DNA of 64,000 nt, taken from NCBI GenBank assembly GCA_034401795.1, contig CM067370.1, positions 56,565,717 to 56,629,716 of the forward strand. Direction: 5' to 3'. Below are positions 25,341-35,994 of this stretch, piece by piece (position 1 is the first letter of the stretch; each line of letters starts with the position of its first letter). The notes under the pieces are model-generated. The model ran no database searches. It had not been told where the DNA came from and saw nothing but the letters and a program-made list of their open reading frames with translations. Both the position numbers and the translations under genes were made by a program. This DNA is from Chaetoderma sp. LZ-2023a. Taxonomy: Eukaryota; Mollusca; Caudofoveata; Chaetodermatida; Chaetodermatidae.

Positions 25341-25481
25341 CTTTTGGCCACCATTGTAGATCACGAAAATACCTATTTTTGAAAGTTTAACACTGGAATG
25401 ACTGGCTCTAAACAGCGCCAGTCATTCCAGTGATAAATTTTCAAACATATGCATTCTGTGATCCACAATGGTGGCTAAAAT
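25341..25481. mobile_element. Fold-back MITE, copy B
   Basis: Duplicate of 14676-14815. The internal stem is slightly better matched here (ACTGGAATGACTGG). Confidence 0.7.
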
Positions 25482-25587
25482 TGATCTATTGAAATGGCCC
25501 TTGTATATTTAACTAATAACATTTGAACTACATGTCAATAAACAATAGCTTAAAGCAAGTTGTACTTGTTTGTTGTTATTGTGAACC

Positions 25588-26053
25588 TCACTTTTCCATC
25601 TTCTTCATCTTATTGAACTCTAAGACAGCCAAATTCACATTAAAGGACCCTATTTCTGGACCATTCAGCTTAACATAACGTAGCTTGTCTAACCTGTCAG
25701 ATGTCATTTTGTTCCTGAGTTTGTTTTTGACCAGTGTCTGAATTGCAAATCCCCGCTCACAAGGTACACTTGTGACAGGAATTACCATGGCAATTGATAA
25801 CAGTATGCAGAGGTCAGGAAATACATCTGCATAGTCACTCAACATCACATCAAGCATGCTGAGGAATGACAAGTGGGATTGAGAGTTGAGCACATTCTTC
25901 ATCAATGGATATGTGTTCTTGCAGTTGTCCCCATTAACCGTCCCTTTGTAATGTTCCGCAAGGACAGATAACCCTTCATTACCATGCTTAGCTAGTTGAG
26001 TTTTATCTGATGGATATGCCTTACAGTTAAAAACAACATCTAAACAGCGCAAT
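25588..26053 (-). pseudogene. hAT-derived gene 3' end (ZNF862/KIAA1586-like), copy B
   Basis: The 154-codon C-terminal hAT dimerisation region as in copy A, and the copy that was originally joined to the 5' exons at 32737-34476 before a DIRS element landed at 26054. The open frame starts directly at the DIRS edge, so the apparent TTG start is not a real one. Compared with family members, roughly 150 residues between the WLSIKSAVEMIKECWPSL region and this segment are missing on both sides of the insertion. This suggests deletion with or before the insertion. Confidence 0.85.
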
Positions 26054-26108
26054 GGAATACCATAGCCGCAGGTACCGAGTCAATTCCCAATCACAGTCAG
26101 ATTCGTCT
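26054..26108 (+). repeat. DIRS left terminal repeat
   Basis: Begins GGAATACCATAGCCGCAGG. Its reverse complement occurs intact at 32537-32591, about 54 of 55 bases by eye. This left edge marks the boundary with the hAT-derived gene. The same edge is present at 15389 in copy A. Confidence 0.9.
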
Positions 26109-26700
26109 ATTTTGCGTTTTTGTCAAAGTCGCAATTTTAGTGTGCTCAAATTTTAGTTAATTTAAGCGGTTATCGGTTGTTAGGAAGGATTACATCGGTG
26201 GCTTCATGGAGGAACTAGGAAAATCATCACAAGGGCAGGTTGTATCAATCTAGAATTTATACATTCGTGCCATAAATACTGTTTGAAATTTCCTTAAATT
26301 GGCACATTGTTTTAAAATGTTAGCCATTGTTGGAGTCGCTTCTGTACCCGTTAACTTTTAATTTAATTCGGGTACTCGGTTAATTTCTCTTGCGACTCGG
26401 TTCCTCTAAAGATGGATGCGCCCTTGGCCAAGATGGCGGCGCCCATGTATTATGTCGTTCTTGGCTTGGTGTGTCTATGCACTCTGTTTATCGCCGATTT
26501 TTAGCTTTCGCTTCATTGTCGAGGGTGTTTGTAGCGATCGGCGATGTAGCCTTGGTTATTTAACGCTAGTTAAAGGCTGAGTTGTGTGTTTTAAAAAAAT
26601 TTCACTCAAAAAAGTTTCAAATATTTCCTGCCTAAGAACTTGATTATCATTAATTTAAGAGAAAGTTAATGTGTTTAAGAAATCTTAACTATCAAGTCGA

Positions 26701-28740
26701 TTGTGCGTGTTGCTCGTCATCATTTGTCATGTGCAGCGTTTTAATTTTTCTCTGTGTTCACAGAAACCTATGAATCCGGACACGTTGTGCCAGAAGTGCA
26801 ACAGGTTCATGAAGCGGAAGTACTTGGGACATCACTGTGTGGCGTGCGCTCAGTGTAAGGTCGGCAGCCCTTGTGATGTGTGCGTGAAGTGGTCATCGGC
26901 AATGGTGGCAGAGTTTGACAGGGATCGACGTGCGAAGCTGGAGAGGATCGCGAAGGACAAGGCAGCGAAGGTGCAGCAGGCGTCTCTTATGGGACTTGAA
27001 GGTCGTCTGAATGAACGAATGGATTCAGCGCTGGGCGTATGGGCGGCCCAGTTCAAGGCGATGTTTGACTCGTTGCAGTCCACGGTCCCGGTGAGGCAAG
27101 CTGGTGCAGGACAACCGTTAGGTGGTCCGGCTAGTTCTGCTGAGGGGCATGCACCTGCCCCTTCTCTGTCCTTGGCTCAAGAGCCGACGGTAGAGGAGGA
27201 AGACCTGCTGCTAATGGAGGATTCCGGCATGCCGGATCTTTCGATGACGGCAATGCCTAGTACGTCCCAGGGGTCGCCCTCGGGATTTGTACGGGTTTGC
27301 TAGGTGGATGGTGATGTCGACGTTCCGTCGGGCATATTCCATCCGCTATTTGTGCAACCGGCAATGCCGGCGGAGCCGTGTTTTGCGGTTCCTGCTGGTA
27401 TCCCGGCCGCGTTAGCTGCAGCTCCTATCGGAGTGACGGTACCAGCCGTAGTTAAGGCGGTCGTAGTCCCGGATCCCGTGCGGGAGCCGATGGATTGCGG
27501 GGAATCCGTGTCTGGCGATTCGCTAGACACCGGTGCCGCCGGTAGTCGCGTTATGGATGCGCTCTGTCCTGGCAGAGACGCGTATCGTAACGCCCAGCAT
27601 GGATCGTCGGTGGCCCTCTCATCTAAGGGAGAGAGGGAGGATGAGAACGGCAGTTCTTTGATGGACGAGTCCGTTTTCTGCACCGAAGCTGAATGGGTGC
27701 AGGTCCTTGGATGGATGACCAATCGTCTCGGGTTGGCATCTGATCTAGGATCTCAGCGCGATCCGGCGATGGAACGGATGTCAGAGCGTGCGGCTAGCGC
27801 TCTGTCAAGTGGCTCTTCTGCCATGCCGACACTCCCATTGGATACGCAGACTTCTGACATGTTGGAAGTTGCGGCATACCGTCTGGTTCAGCCAGACTAT
27901 GCATTACCAAAGGCCCCGAAGGGTATAAGGAGTAGGGTCCGTTTTTCGGAGCTGGCCTATCATCAGTACGCCCGGGTTCCACGGCTTTCCGTTGCGGAAC
28001 GAGAGGCGCTGAATAGGCCGTTGGCTGGGAAGGCTAAGGGGCGGTCACGTCCCTTGGTTTCGCAGACCAACAGAGACCCGTTCAATGAGCTTGCGCTCAT
28101 TAAGGATGCGGCCAGGGCAGCCATGGCTGCGCTGTCGCACGGGTGTACCGTCTTGCAGGGTATGCTGGACTGCACGGCGGAAGGCGGACAGGTGCCAGAG
28201 GCTGCTCCCGGAGTTATTCGGGACACCATGCGCCTGTCTCAGGATTGCCTGGCCAGGGTAATCACTAGAACGTTGGCAGAGCGACGGAGAATGGTTCTCG
28301 ATTGTGTAGAACCAGGACCAGAAATGAGGGCTGCATTATCTTCTGCGCGCTTCATTGGTCCAGGCTTGTTCGGCGGCTCGGCACGACAAGCGCTCTCCAA
28401 GGTTGCGTCAATGGTGGCGGAGCAAGAAGTGGTCGGCAAGTCGTGGAAGTCGACTAAGAGGACTCAGCCGCAACAGTCCTACTGTCAGCATAGACAGGAG
28501 CAGCAGAGGCAGCGTCCTAGATCGCCCTTCCGTCCTTCTGGCCGTGATGCCCATAGGTCATCCGGATCGCAAGGACCTGGCCGTTCATTCTCATACAAGT
28601 CTTCTAGTAAGAGGCCGTATGAGGAAGACAGGAAGGGTGGCGGTTCGGGCCGAGGCGGCTACCGTAAGGATAGCCGTGGCGGCGGTTCCGGACCGTCGTA
28701 CCACAAGAAGCCGCGGGGCGGCCGTGGGGCTCATTCCTGA
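26701..28740 (+). CDS. DIRS gag-like region (fossil)
   Basis: N-terminus is rich in paired cysteines and histidines (CQKCNRF, HHCVACAQC, CDVC) and is followed by a basic helical stretch. A middle domain follows, then a basic Gly/Arg/Ser-rich tail (about 28590-28735) that would suit nucleic-acid binding. This is the position and character of DIRS ORF1. Function is inferred from position in the element. GC content is clearly higher than in the flanking DNA. Confidence 0.75.
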
Positions 28741-28769
28741 CGGGTTTCCGGCGGAACCACTACCGATGG

Positions 28770-30904
28770 CTTCGGAGACAGATGGAGTCGAGAATCTTCA
28801 CCCAAGCGATTTAGCGTCTTATCGGCTAATCTTGACCGACAATTGTGTGCAGATTCCTTCAGTCGGATGCAGACTTCAGCTATTCCTAAACCAATGGGAA
28901 CAGGTCGTGCGCGACTGTTTAGTTTGTCAGTGGATAAGAAACGGCTACGATCCGGACTGGCTCATCCATCAATCATTAGTTCCGTTAACCTCGACTCCAA
29001 TATGGACTCCTGTTCCAAGGGAATCAGATCGTCTAGACGCCATTCAGTTAGAAATACAGTCTCTTCATCAGTAGAAGGCCATTCATTTAGTCAAGGATCA
29101 GTCTTCTCCGGGCTTCTATTCGATCATGTTCCTCGTTCCGAAGCGTACCGGAGGATGGAGAACAATTCTCAATCTCAAACCGTTGAACAAGTTTATTCTT
29201 TCTCCCAAATTTCAGATGGAGACGGTTGCAGCAGTAATGACAGGGCTGAGGAAAGGCATGTGGGGAGTGTCGATAGATCTGAAGGATGCATATTTTCATA
29301 TTCCAATGTCAATTCCTTTTCAGAAGTACCTTCGTTTTGCATTCCAAGACAATGTTTGGGAATTCAATGCTCTCCCGTTCGGCCTGACCACAGCTCCGAG
29401 GGTCTTCACCAAGGTGGTTCTCGCCATGACTTCTTTACTTCGCAGGAGAAACATAGCTGTTCACACGTACATAGACGACTGGCTGCTGAAGGCGGGGAAT
29501 CCAGTCACTCTGCGCAGCAATCTGCAGGTAGTCCTAGCCTTATTAAAGGATCTAGGGTGGATTGTAAATCTAGGGAAGTCAGAACTGACTCCATCCCAGG
29601 AGTTTGTCTATCTGGGAATCTTTTTCAATCTCAGGGACGGCGTAGCTTTTCCGGCGGAGAGCAGAGTCAAGAGCCTGATTGCAGTTCTGGAGTCGGTTTC
29701 TCTAGGAGCCTATCTGACGGCGCGCCAGTTTCTCAGGATACTGGGGTTACTAGTATCTCTGGAGAGGGTGGTTCCATATGCGGCACTCAGGCGCAGGCCA
29801 ATTCAGATGTATCTAATGTCATTCTAGTCTCAGAAAACGGATCCGTTATCTCTGAGGATTCCAGTCAAAGAACCATTGATATTCCACCTTCAGTGGTGGT
29901 TATCCGAACAGAATCTCCTGCGAGGTGTTCTGCTACAACCTCCTCAACCTCAGATGTCCATCTTTACGGATGCATCGTTGACGGGTTGGGGAGCTGTATT
30001 GGACAATCAGTCAGGGGAATGGGATCGGACCAATGCGCAGAAACATATCAATGTGCTCGAACTACTAGCGGTGGTATTAGCACTTCGAAAGTTCGAGAGC
30101 CTGATTCAAGGCAAAGTTGTCCTAATAAGGACAGACAACTCGACAGTGGTGTCTTATTTGAACCGCCAGGGCGGCACGAGATCACCAGAGTTGTGTATGA
30201 TGGTTTGGAACCTTCTGCTGTGGTGCCAAGAGAAGAATATTATTCTTCGGGCAGCACACATTCCAGGAAGATTGAACATCCTAGCGGATGCTCTCAGTCG
30301 AAGGACGGTTTGTCATCCGGCGGAATGGCAGCTCAACCAATCGGTAGCGGAGGTTTTATTCAAACAATGGGGTAAGCCAAATGTCGACCTGTTTGCGATG
30401 AGTCAAAACGCAAAGATGGTCACTTACGTGTCACCGATCCCGGACCCGTTAGCCTTAGCAGTAGACGCACTGGCAATAAGTTGGGAGGGGATGTACGTGT
30501 ATGCGTACCCTCCAACAATTCTCATCCCGAAAGTTCTGGCAAAAATAAGAGAGGGGGAGTGCCAGGTACTACTGATCGCCCCGTATTGGCCAGGCCGATC
30601 ATGGTTTACGGATCTGCTGGACCTTCTGGTCTGCAATCCAGTCTCTCTGCCAGACGCCAGAGATCTAATCTCTCAGAACAAGGGTCTGTACCTCCACGAC
30701 AGACCGGAAATGTTCCAATTGACTGCATGGATGTTGTCAAGCAGCGTGCAATTGAGGGTGGCTTTTCTGAGCAAGCAGCGAAGTTTGTTGCTTCAGCCAG
30801 AAGAGTTTCAACCACAAAGACATATAATTATAGAATCAACAAATTTGCACAGTGGTGTGAGAGAGGAGATATTAATCCCTTTTCTGCATCTGTTCAACAC
30901 GTAG
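28770..30904 (+). CDS. DIRS reverse transcriptase and RNase H region (fossil)
   Basis: RT motifs visible: LNLKPLNKFI, SIDLKDAYFHIPM (motif A), FGLTTAPRVFTKV (motif B) and the YIDDW catalytic box (near 29470). RNase H follows with FTDASLTGWG, HINVLELLAV and RTDNSTVVSYLN, then HIPGRLNILADALSR. These residues are characteristic of the DIRS/Ngaro and Gypsy-related lineage. Its coding overlaps the recombinase region at its 3' end. Confidence 0.85.
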
Positions 30905-31755
30905 CGGATTTTATCTGTCATTATAAATACGAAGTTGACAAACTTGTACCTTCCACCCTAGCAGCGTATAAGTCTGCATTAGCTTCAGTCATTCCCAGTC
31001 TCACTGTTGAAGGAGTGGAGAATGACACCTTGAATGAAGTTATCAAAGGAATGAGCAATCTGCGACCTAGACAGCCAATTCCTATTCCATCATGGAATCT
31101 ATATCTTGTTCTACAGGTTTTAGGACAAGCTCCTTTTGAACCAATTAGATCTATTGATATTAAACTGTTAACTATTAAATCAGTTTTCTTGGTTGCAGCA
31201 GCGTCGGCGAGAAGGAAAAGCGAAATTCATGCGCTTTCTGCCGAACAAGACCGTTTTGTCGTCACGGGTGAAGGTTTACGACTACTTCCACGTCTTTGTT
31301 TCCTGTCAAAGAATCAGTCACTTAAATATCCAGGACAGCCGATCAATTTGCCAAGTTTAACTAGACATGACCCAAACTCTTCTGTTTGGTGTCCTATCAG
31401 ATGTCTTAAAATGTATAAGAAACGTACTAATGAGTGGAGGGACGACCCGAAATCTCTGTGGTTATGTCTCAAAGCTCCCCATTTACGTGCCTCGAAAGAT
31501 ACTATTTCTCGTTGGATAGTTGACGCTATTAAGATGTCACACAAAATCGCTACAGGAAAGCAAATTGATCATGCGAATGCCCATCAGGTCCGAGCACTAG
31601 CAGCATCATCGGCCCTTTATACGGGTGTCTCATTAGAGGAGGTGATGTCTGTAGCACAATGGCATGCCGAGTCGTCATTCACTGATTTCTACCTTCGTGA
31701 CATCTCCAGCTCACTTAATCCGGTAGCCGTCGCCAATCTGTCAAACCTAAACTAA
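30481..31755 (+). CDS. DIRS tyrosine recombinase (fossil)
   Basis: Tyrosine recombinase of the lambda-integrase type. The N-terminal SAM-like core-binding part (ARRVSTTKTYNYRINKFAQW) precedes a catalytic domain with the arginine in SARRKSEIHAL, the H-x-x-R box in NAHQVRALA, the downstream QWHAESSF and the tyrosine in FTDFYLRD. The pattern R...HxxR...W/H...Y is complete as seen. In DIRS elements this enzyme integrates a circular intermediate without target duplication. Confidence 0.85.
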   Translation: MGGDVRVCVPSNNSHPESSGKNKRGGVPGTTDRPVLARPIMVYGSAGPSGLQSSLSARRQRSNLSEQGSVPPRQTGNVPIDCMDVVKQRAIEGGFSEQAAKFVASARRVSTTKTYNYRINKFAQWCERGDINPFSASVQHVADFICHYKYEVDKLVPSTLAAYKSALASVIPSLTVEGVENDTLNEVIKGMSNLRPRQPIPIPSWNLYLVLQVLGQAPFEPIRSIDIKLLTIKSVFLVAAASARRKSEIHALSAEQDRFVVTGEGLRLLPRLCFLSKNQSLKYPGQPINLPSLTRHDPNSSVWCPIRCLKMYKKRTNEWRDDPKSLWLCLKAPHLRASKDTISRWIVDAIKMSHKIATGKQIDHANAHQVRALAASSALYTGVSLEEVMSVAQWHAESSFTDFYLRDISSSLNPVAVANLSNLN

Positions 31756-32408
31756 GCCACGTCCGACCACTACTTCGCACACATCACTAAAGTCCAATTA
31801 GTTGCCTACACTGAACAAACGCTATGCACATGACTGAGTACGACCGTGGATTGGGCCGAGCTCCTGTGATGATCAAGAAAAGATCAAGCACTCAAAAATG
31901 GTGAGTGTTTACATTAATTAAGTGACTATAAATATATTTACTTACAGTCGAAATACCAGACTGCTTAGGTAAATAGTCTGGTACAAGAGTATTCTTATCC
32001 TGTCAACCGGACATTAGACTCATTCCAATTTGAAAATCTATTCGATATACTGATATTTTTTCAAAGTTAGAAGTTGTAGTAGCTTCTTAGCACTCTACTG
32101 GACTGCCCTAGCTGAGACTTGGGGCTGACACGGGTCTGGTGGGTGTTGCATCCCCAGTGACAGCCCTCTGAATTTTGTGCGGACAAAAGAGGGGAGGGGG
32201 AGCGCGGTCTAGACCATGGAAGTTTAGCACTCTATGAGTCAGATAGCAGAACCCAAGCATATGCCAGGGTTCTAGTCTCTTCACAACCTTCTCTGTTGGA
32301 TGGTAGTTGAGTGCTGGTTCGAGCCTCACCTCCTCCCACCGGCATTTTCTGGCTGTCGAAATCCGGAGTTTATCATAATAGTACATCTGGTAAGTATTAT
32401 TCGAAGTA

Positions 32409-32591
32409 GAATCAAAAAAGCATCCGCTTTTGTTTCTACGAGAATTCTTAATACTTACCAGATGTACTATGGCCCTGCCTCAGCCGCCCCGCTGAAGTGA
32501 GGCTGAGCTGCTTTCGCAGTTGCCAAGGCAAACATAAGACGAATCTGACTGTGATTGGGAATTGACTCGGTACCTGCGGCTATGGTATTCC
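32409..32591. repeat. DIRS internal complementary region
   Basis: Two inverted arms lie side by side. 32409-32470 is the reverse complement of the right terminal segment 32675-32736, and 32537-32591 is the reverse complement of the left terminal repeat 26054-26108, with about 66 bases between. Such a region complementary to both outer edges is the hallmark of DIRS-1-type replication through a circle. A direct copy of the TACATCTGGTAAGTATTA core also occurs at 32373-32399. Confidence 0.85.
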
Positions 32592-32674
32592 CGGACACAG
32601 TAGGGGCAGGACCAGGAGAGTGCGGAGTTTTAATTGTTTATTTTGAGCTAGACTAGATAATAGACATTATCATA

Positions 32675-32736
32675 ATAGTACATCTGGTAAGTATTAAGAA
32701 TTCTCGTAGAAACAAAAGCGGATGCTTTTTTGATTC
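32675..32736 (+). repeat. DIRS right terminal segment
   Basis: Contains AGTACATCTGGTAAGTATTA and ACAAAAGCGGATGCTTTTTT. It is inverted relative to 32409-32470 over 62 bases. Coding sequence of the hAT-derived gene resumes at 32737. Confidence 0.8.
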
Positions 32737-34476
32737 ATGACTCAGGGAGTAAACCAAGGAAGGCCAACACTCCTTGATCATTTCGACAGCTGATTTGATT
32801 GACAGCCATCTGACCATAGTGGGTTCATGGACTGGCTGAATATGTCCATGTAGTAATAGTTGTAACTCACGAAGTGTATGATACCTTATGGCTGATTGAC
32901 TATAGAACGTATATATTGAACTGATTGTACTCTGATATTTCTGCAAACATGGTACAGCCTTGGCAGCCTACGAAGAAGCCAAGTTTAATTTGTGTGCCTC
33001 ACAATGTATTTGTATAAGGTCACTGCACTTGTCTTTCAGTTTAGCCCCCACACAATTTTTGTGTCCCATCATAACACTAGCCCCATCAGTACCAATCCCA
33101 ACAACATGTTTAACATCAACATTACAGTCTGAAAGCTTAAGACATATCGCATCACATATTGTTGCAGCCGTTCCGTCGGCCAAAGTAACATTTCCTAGAT
33201 GAATAGTCTGCCTTCCCACCATTAAGAACCCGTGCATACATTATAAGTTTCTTTCATGTGCTGATATCATTTGTCTCGTCAGCCATGATTCCTATGAATG
33301 GGCTGCTGTCGATCTTCTTCTGAAACGTAGCTGTTATCACGGTCGAAATAGCATCCTCCATGTCAATCACTGCAGACTGTCCTCTGTATGGATTGTCTAG
33401 GTTTGGACAGCCATTCGCAATCTGAAAATTAATAAGCAAAGTAAAGTTGACAATCTTATCTGATAAACCAACCAACCTACATTGACAACCTTGTATGATT
33501 AACATTTCCAAAGACCACTACATTAGTAATTAGCAAAGACCACTGCATTAGTTTTTCTATAAAACCCTAACTTGACTCTGGACGAATTGAAAAATTACGA
33601 GTATCTGGGGCGAGTTTGCTCAAGGACGACTTTGACCTACTTCGATATAATGCGTGCATATTTTTTATAATGTAACTGGAATGACTAAATATAGTGGAAT
33701 ACATAGGCTAAGATCAGACAAAACAATAATTTATCAAAAATAATCTGTATAAATCAGATTAAACTGCATAATTAGTGAAAATATATCAGCCGATAACCGG
33801 ATATGTCTAATTCATAGGGAGTAACTATGTAACGTGATTGCTGATTGGTTGAAGCATAGATAATGCATTAGCGTGTATCCAATAAGGACGCTTGTATCGA
33901 GGGGCTTTGAGCTATACACTGTTTGGAAAAAATCAATATTTTAACGTATGCCTACCTGTAGATCGACGATATCGTTGAACATCGCTGCTGGGATGAGCTT
34001 TTTACTCATCATATACACAGTCCTGATCTGGGCCTCGTGCCTCTTCTTATCCCGGCATAACTGACGATCGAACTCTTCATTTGATGTGGCCACTGATTTT
34101 TCTAATTGAATCCGTAGTACGGAAGCAGTCTCTGCCTCCTTGTGGTTTGCGATGCAATATGTCGGTCTAACGCGGATTTCTGATAATTTGTACTACCGCT
34201 CACGAAATTATTAGTCTTCTTCGCACTGATACATAACGTACACTTCATTTTACCATCCAGAACCTCAAGCCATTTACTATACGCCGGTGCTTTTAACCAA
34301 ACGTCACTGAATTTCCTAGACTTCACTTGCTTTACTTTAACCACATTTTCACAAATTTTCGCATTGGTGTCGCAAGACTCACTACAAATTTTGCTATGCT
34401 TTGCCGTGCATTCATCGTTATCATCACTATCAGCACATGTAGAATCTAGAGGTCGCTTAATGCCAAACTGAAACAA
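32737..34476 (-). pseudogene. hAT-derived ZNF862/KIAA1586-like gene, 5' exons
   Basis: Exon 1 (34476-33956) holds a TTF-type/BED-like zinc-finger region (KFSDVWLKAPAYSKWLEVLDG, then KMKCTLCISAKKTNNF and ALDRHIAS) and, after a one-base frameshift near 34145, EAETASVLRIQLEKS to NDIVDLQ and a GTAGGC donor. An intron (33955-33422) ends in TTTTCAG. Exon 2 begins IANGCPNLDNPYRGQSA and holds the RNase H-like start SPFIGIMADETNDIST. It then has a TGA at 33256-33254, a frameshift near 33210, VVGIGTDGASVMMG, a TAG at 32968-32966 and WLSIKSAVEMIKECWPSL. It is cut at 32736 by the DIRS element; the C-terminus lies at 26053-25588. Splicing with a real intron suggests a once-domesticated gene or an old intron-bearing hAT. 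It is now dead. Confidence 0.85.
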
Positions 34477-35200
34477 GCTTCATTGCATTATGACTAATTT
34501 AATGAAGTCAATATTTCTCTCGTATATATACACAGATAAATCAAGTCTACTACTCGACATGATTTACTCAATTATTGTCTTAAATTCAAAGAGAATGCCG
34601 AAGCAGACAGATTCTATTCAGATCAATTTAGTTGAGAAATTGGGAACACCTAATGATCGAGTATTGTTAAATATTATAAACACTAATCCATCAGTCAATC
34701 AATCAGCCACTATTGCTAAATAAAAGACGGCTTATAGTGCGTATTGATACCGTTATTCAAACAGCAATACAAAGACACCGCCGCTAATCCATCAAATGAC
34801 TATTCAAATGTAAAAGATATCACAATGTCTTCCATATATTCCTTCATCCATTTATATATTTTGATAAGTAAATATAAAAAATATTTTGCCTGTAAGTCGT
34901 TGCTGCTTTAGGCAAGTAGGCATGCGCAAATTAATTTCAAAATATTCAGCAGATTAGTGATACCAACTTTGTGATCTGTCCAATGTTCTGAGCTGTGAAA
35001 GGGTTAAGACACCCAGACACGTTTGTATACGCTTGATCAGTTGTATTGGATTTGTCAAGCGTGAGTTCCTCTAGAGGGAGATTCCGCTGTTATCCAATCA
35101 AATACTGACACGTCACACTGACGTTTAGCGCAACAGACAGAAACATGGCGGGTATTTTTGCAATTTGTAGGCCAAACAAGGCGACTAACATCGGGTTTGT
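34477..35200. other. Intergenic; possible promoter and first exon near 35145
   Basis: Mostly AT-rich DNA without a supported gene. Near 35090-35200 a CCAAT-type box (TATCCAATCAAAT), CGTCACACTGACGTT and an ATG at 35145 (MAGIFAICRPNKATNI) with a GTTTGT donor-like site could be a first exon. The phase does not join in frame to the exon starting before 40574, so it would be untranslated or belong elsewhere. Confidence 0.25.
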
Positions 35201-35990
35201 AAACTCATTATTTATTTTTTTTAATTAGATCAAATGGAATACTAAGGATGATTTGTGGATTGTGTTTACAATTAAATGTGGTGGTTGAATCTGATTTATG
35301 GGCATTAACAACTTTGAGTTGTGCAAGAAAACATACAACAAATCATAGTCTTAACCAACGCAGTAAGTTCATTTTTATTGAACACACAATACATTACGTA
35401 TATTTTTTAAAGTAAAAACATGCACAAATAAATATACACACGATAATATAATCAATAATTAAGCACATGCAAAGTTACCAGTTTCCGTTACACTTTTTCA
35501 CTGCGTCCCTCAGTGACGCAGAGGATTAATTTTTTATGCGTCCCTCTGCCATTTTTATGCATATATACGTGCAAAAGGATGCATACGGGCAACTGTGTCT
35601 CCACACATTCATCCAAGCCAGGTGGGCCTGTCCTACCAACCATATGATGGTAATGCGCACTGACAAGGTGGGTCTGTCCTACCATTCGAGAAAGCGTTTC
35701 TACTATTTAGGCTACAACTCATCAAGCAAGCGTGTAAGGAGGGTCAGGCCTTCTACCCACACGATGTATATATGTATATTGTACACTGAAAAATCTTGCT
35801 CATTGTAAGTGGCCGGGCCAGGTGGGATTGCCCTACCAGCTCCTCAATCTACATTATGAAGTTCTTGCCCTCCGATAATGTGGCTCTGTCCTACCAGTTC
35901 AAAGATGTAGCAGGTCTTCACAATCTTCTGCTTATATGTCTTGCACCTGCTGGATTGTTTGATGGGTGCAGACCGGTATGATTGGGAAGT
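35201..35990. other. Non-coding stretch with a repeated GGTGGGNCTGTCCTACCA motif
   Basis: Four imperfect copies of a GTGGG-CTGTCCTACCA motif near 35622, 35669, 35821 and 35883, at irregular spacing. No ORF with a recognisable family. The first 300 bases are AT-rich. Confidence 0.5.
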
Positions 35991-35994
35991 CTAT

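Larger units (their letters stand above)
16505..27170 (+). repeat. Tandem duplication, copy B (10.7 kb)
   Basis: Second copy of the block at 5809-16504. Its right edge is not a break in sequence: at 27170 it runs on into the remainder of the DIRS element, whereas copy A stops there. B therefore keeps the original right-hand junction, and A keeps the original left flank. Content is identical in order and orientation to copy A. Confidence 0.95.
26054..32736 (+). mobile_element. DIRS-type tyrosine-recombinase retrotransposon (fossil)
   Basis: About 6.7 kb. Order: left terminal repeat (26054-26108), leader, gag-like region (26701-28740), RT plus RNase H region (about 28770-30904), tyrosine recombinase (30481-31755) overlapping the RNase H end as is usual for DIRS, an internal complementary region (32409-32591) and a right terminal segment (to 32736). 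No target duplication is seen, as expected for recombinase-mediated integration. It looks nearly whole, with about one or two apparent breaks. It is inserted in the hAT-derived gene. It predates the 10.7-kb duplication, whose right breakpoint lies inside its gag-like region. The high similarity of its own inverted repeats suggests a fairly young copy. Confidence 0.9.

Noticed and set aside
32300-32330. Polymerase III B box (GGTTCGAGCC) as a nested SINE in the DIRS 3' region
   Set aside because: The box is imperfect and no convincing A box lies at the right distance upstream.
35145-35197. First coding exon of the host gene
   Set aside because: Splicing to the acceptor before 40574 would bring an immediate stop, so it cannot be a coding first exon of that gene; kept only as a weak promoter hint.
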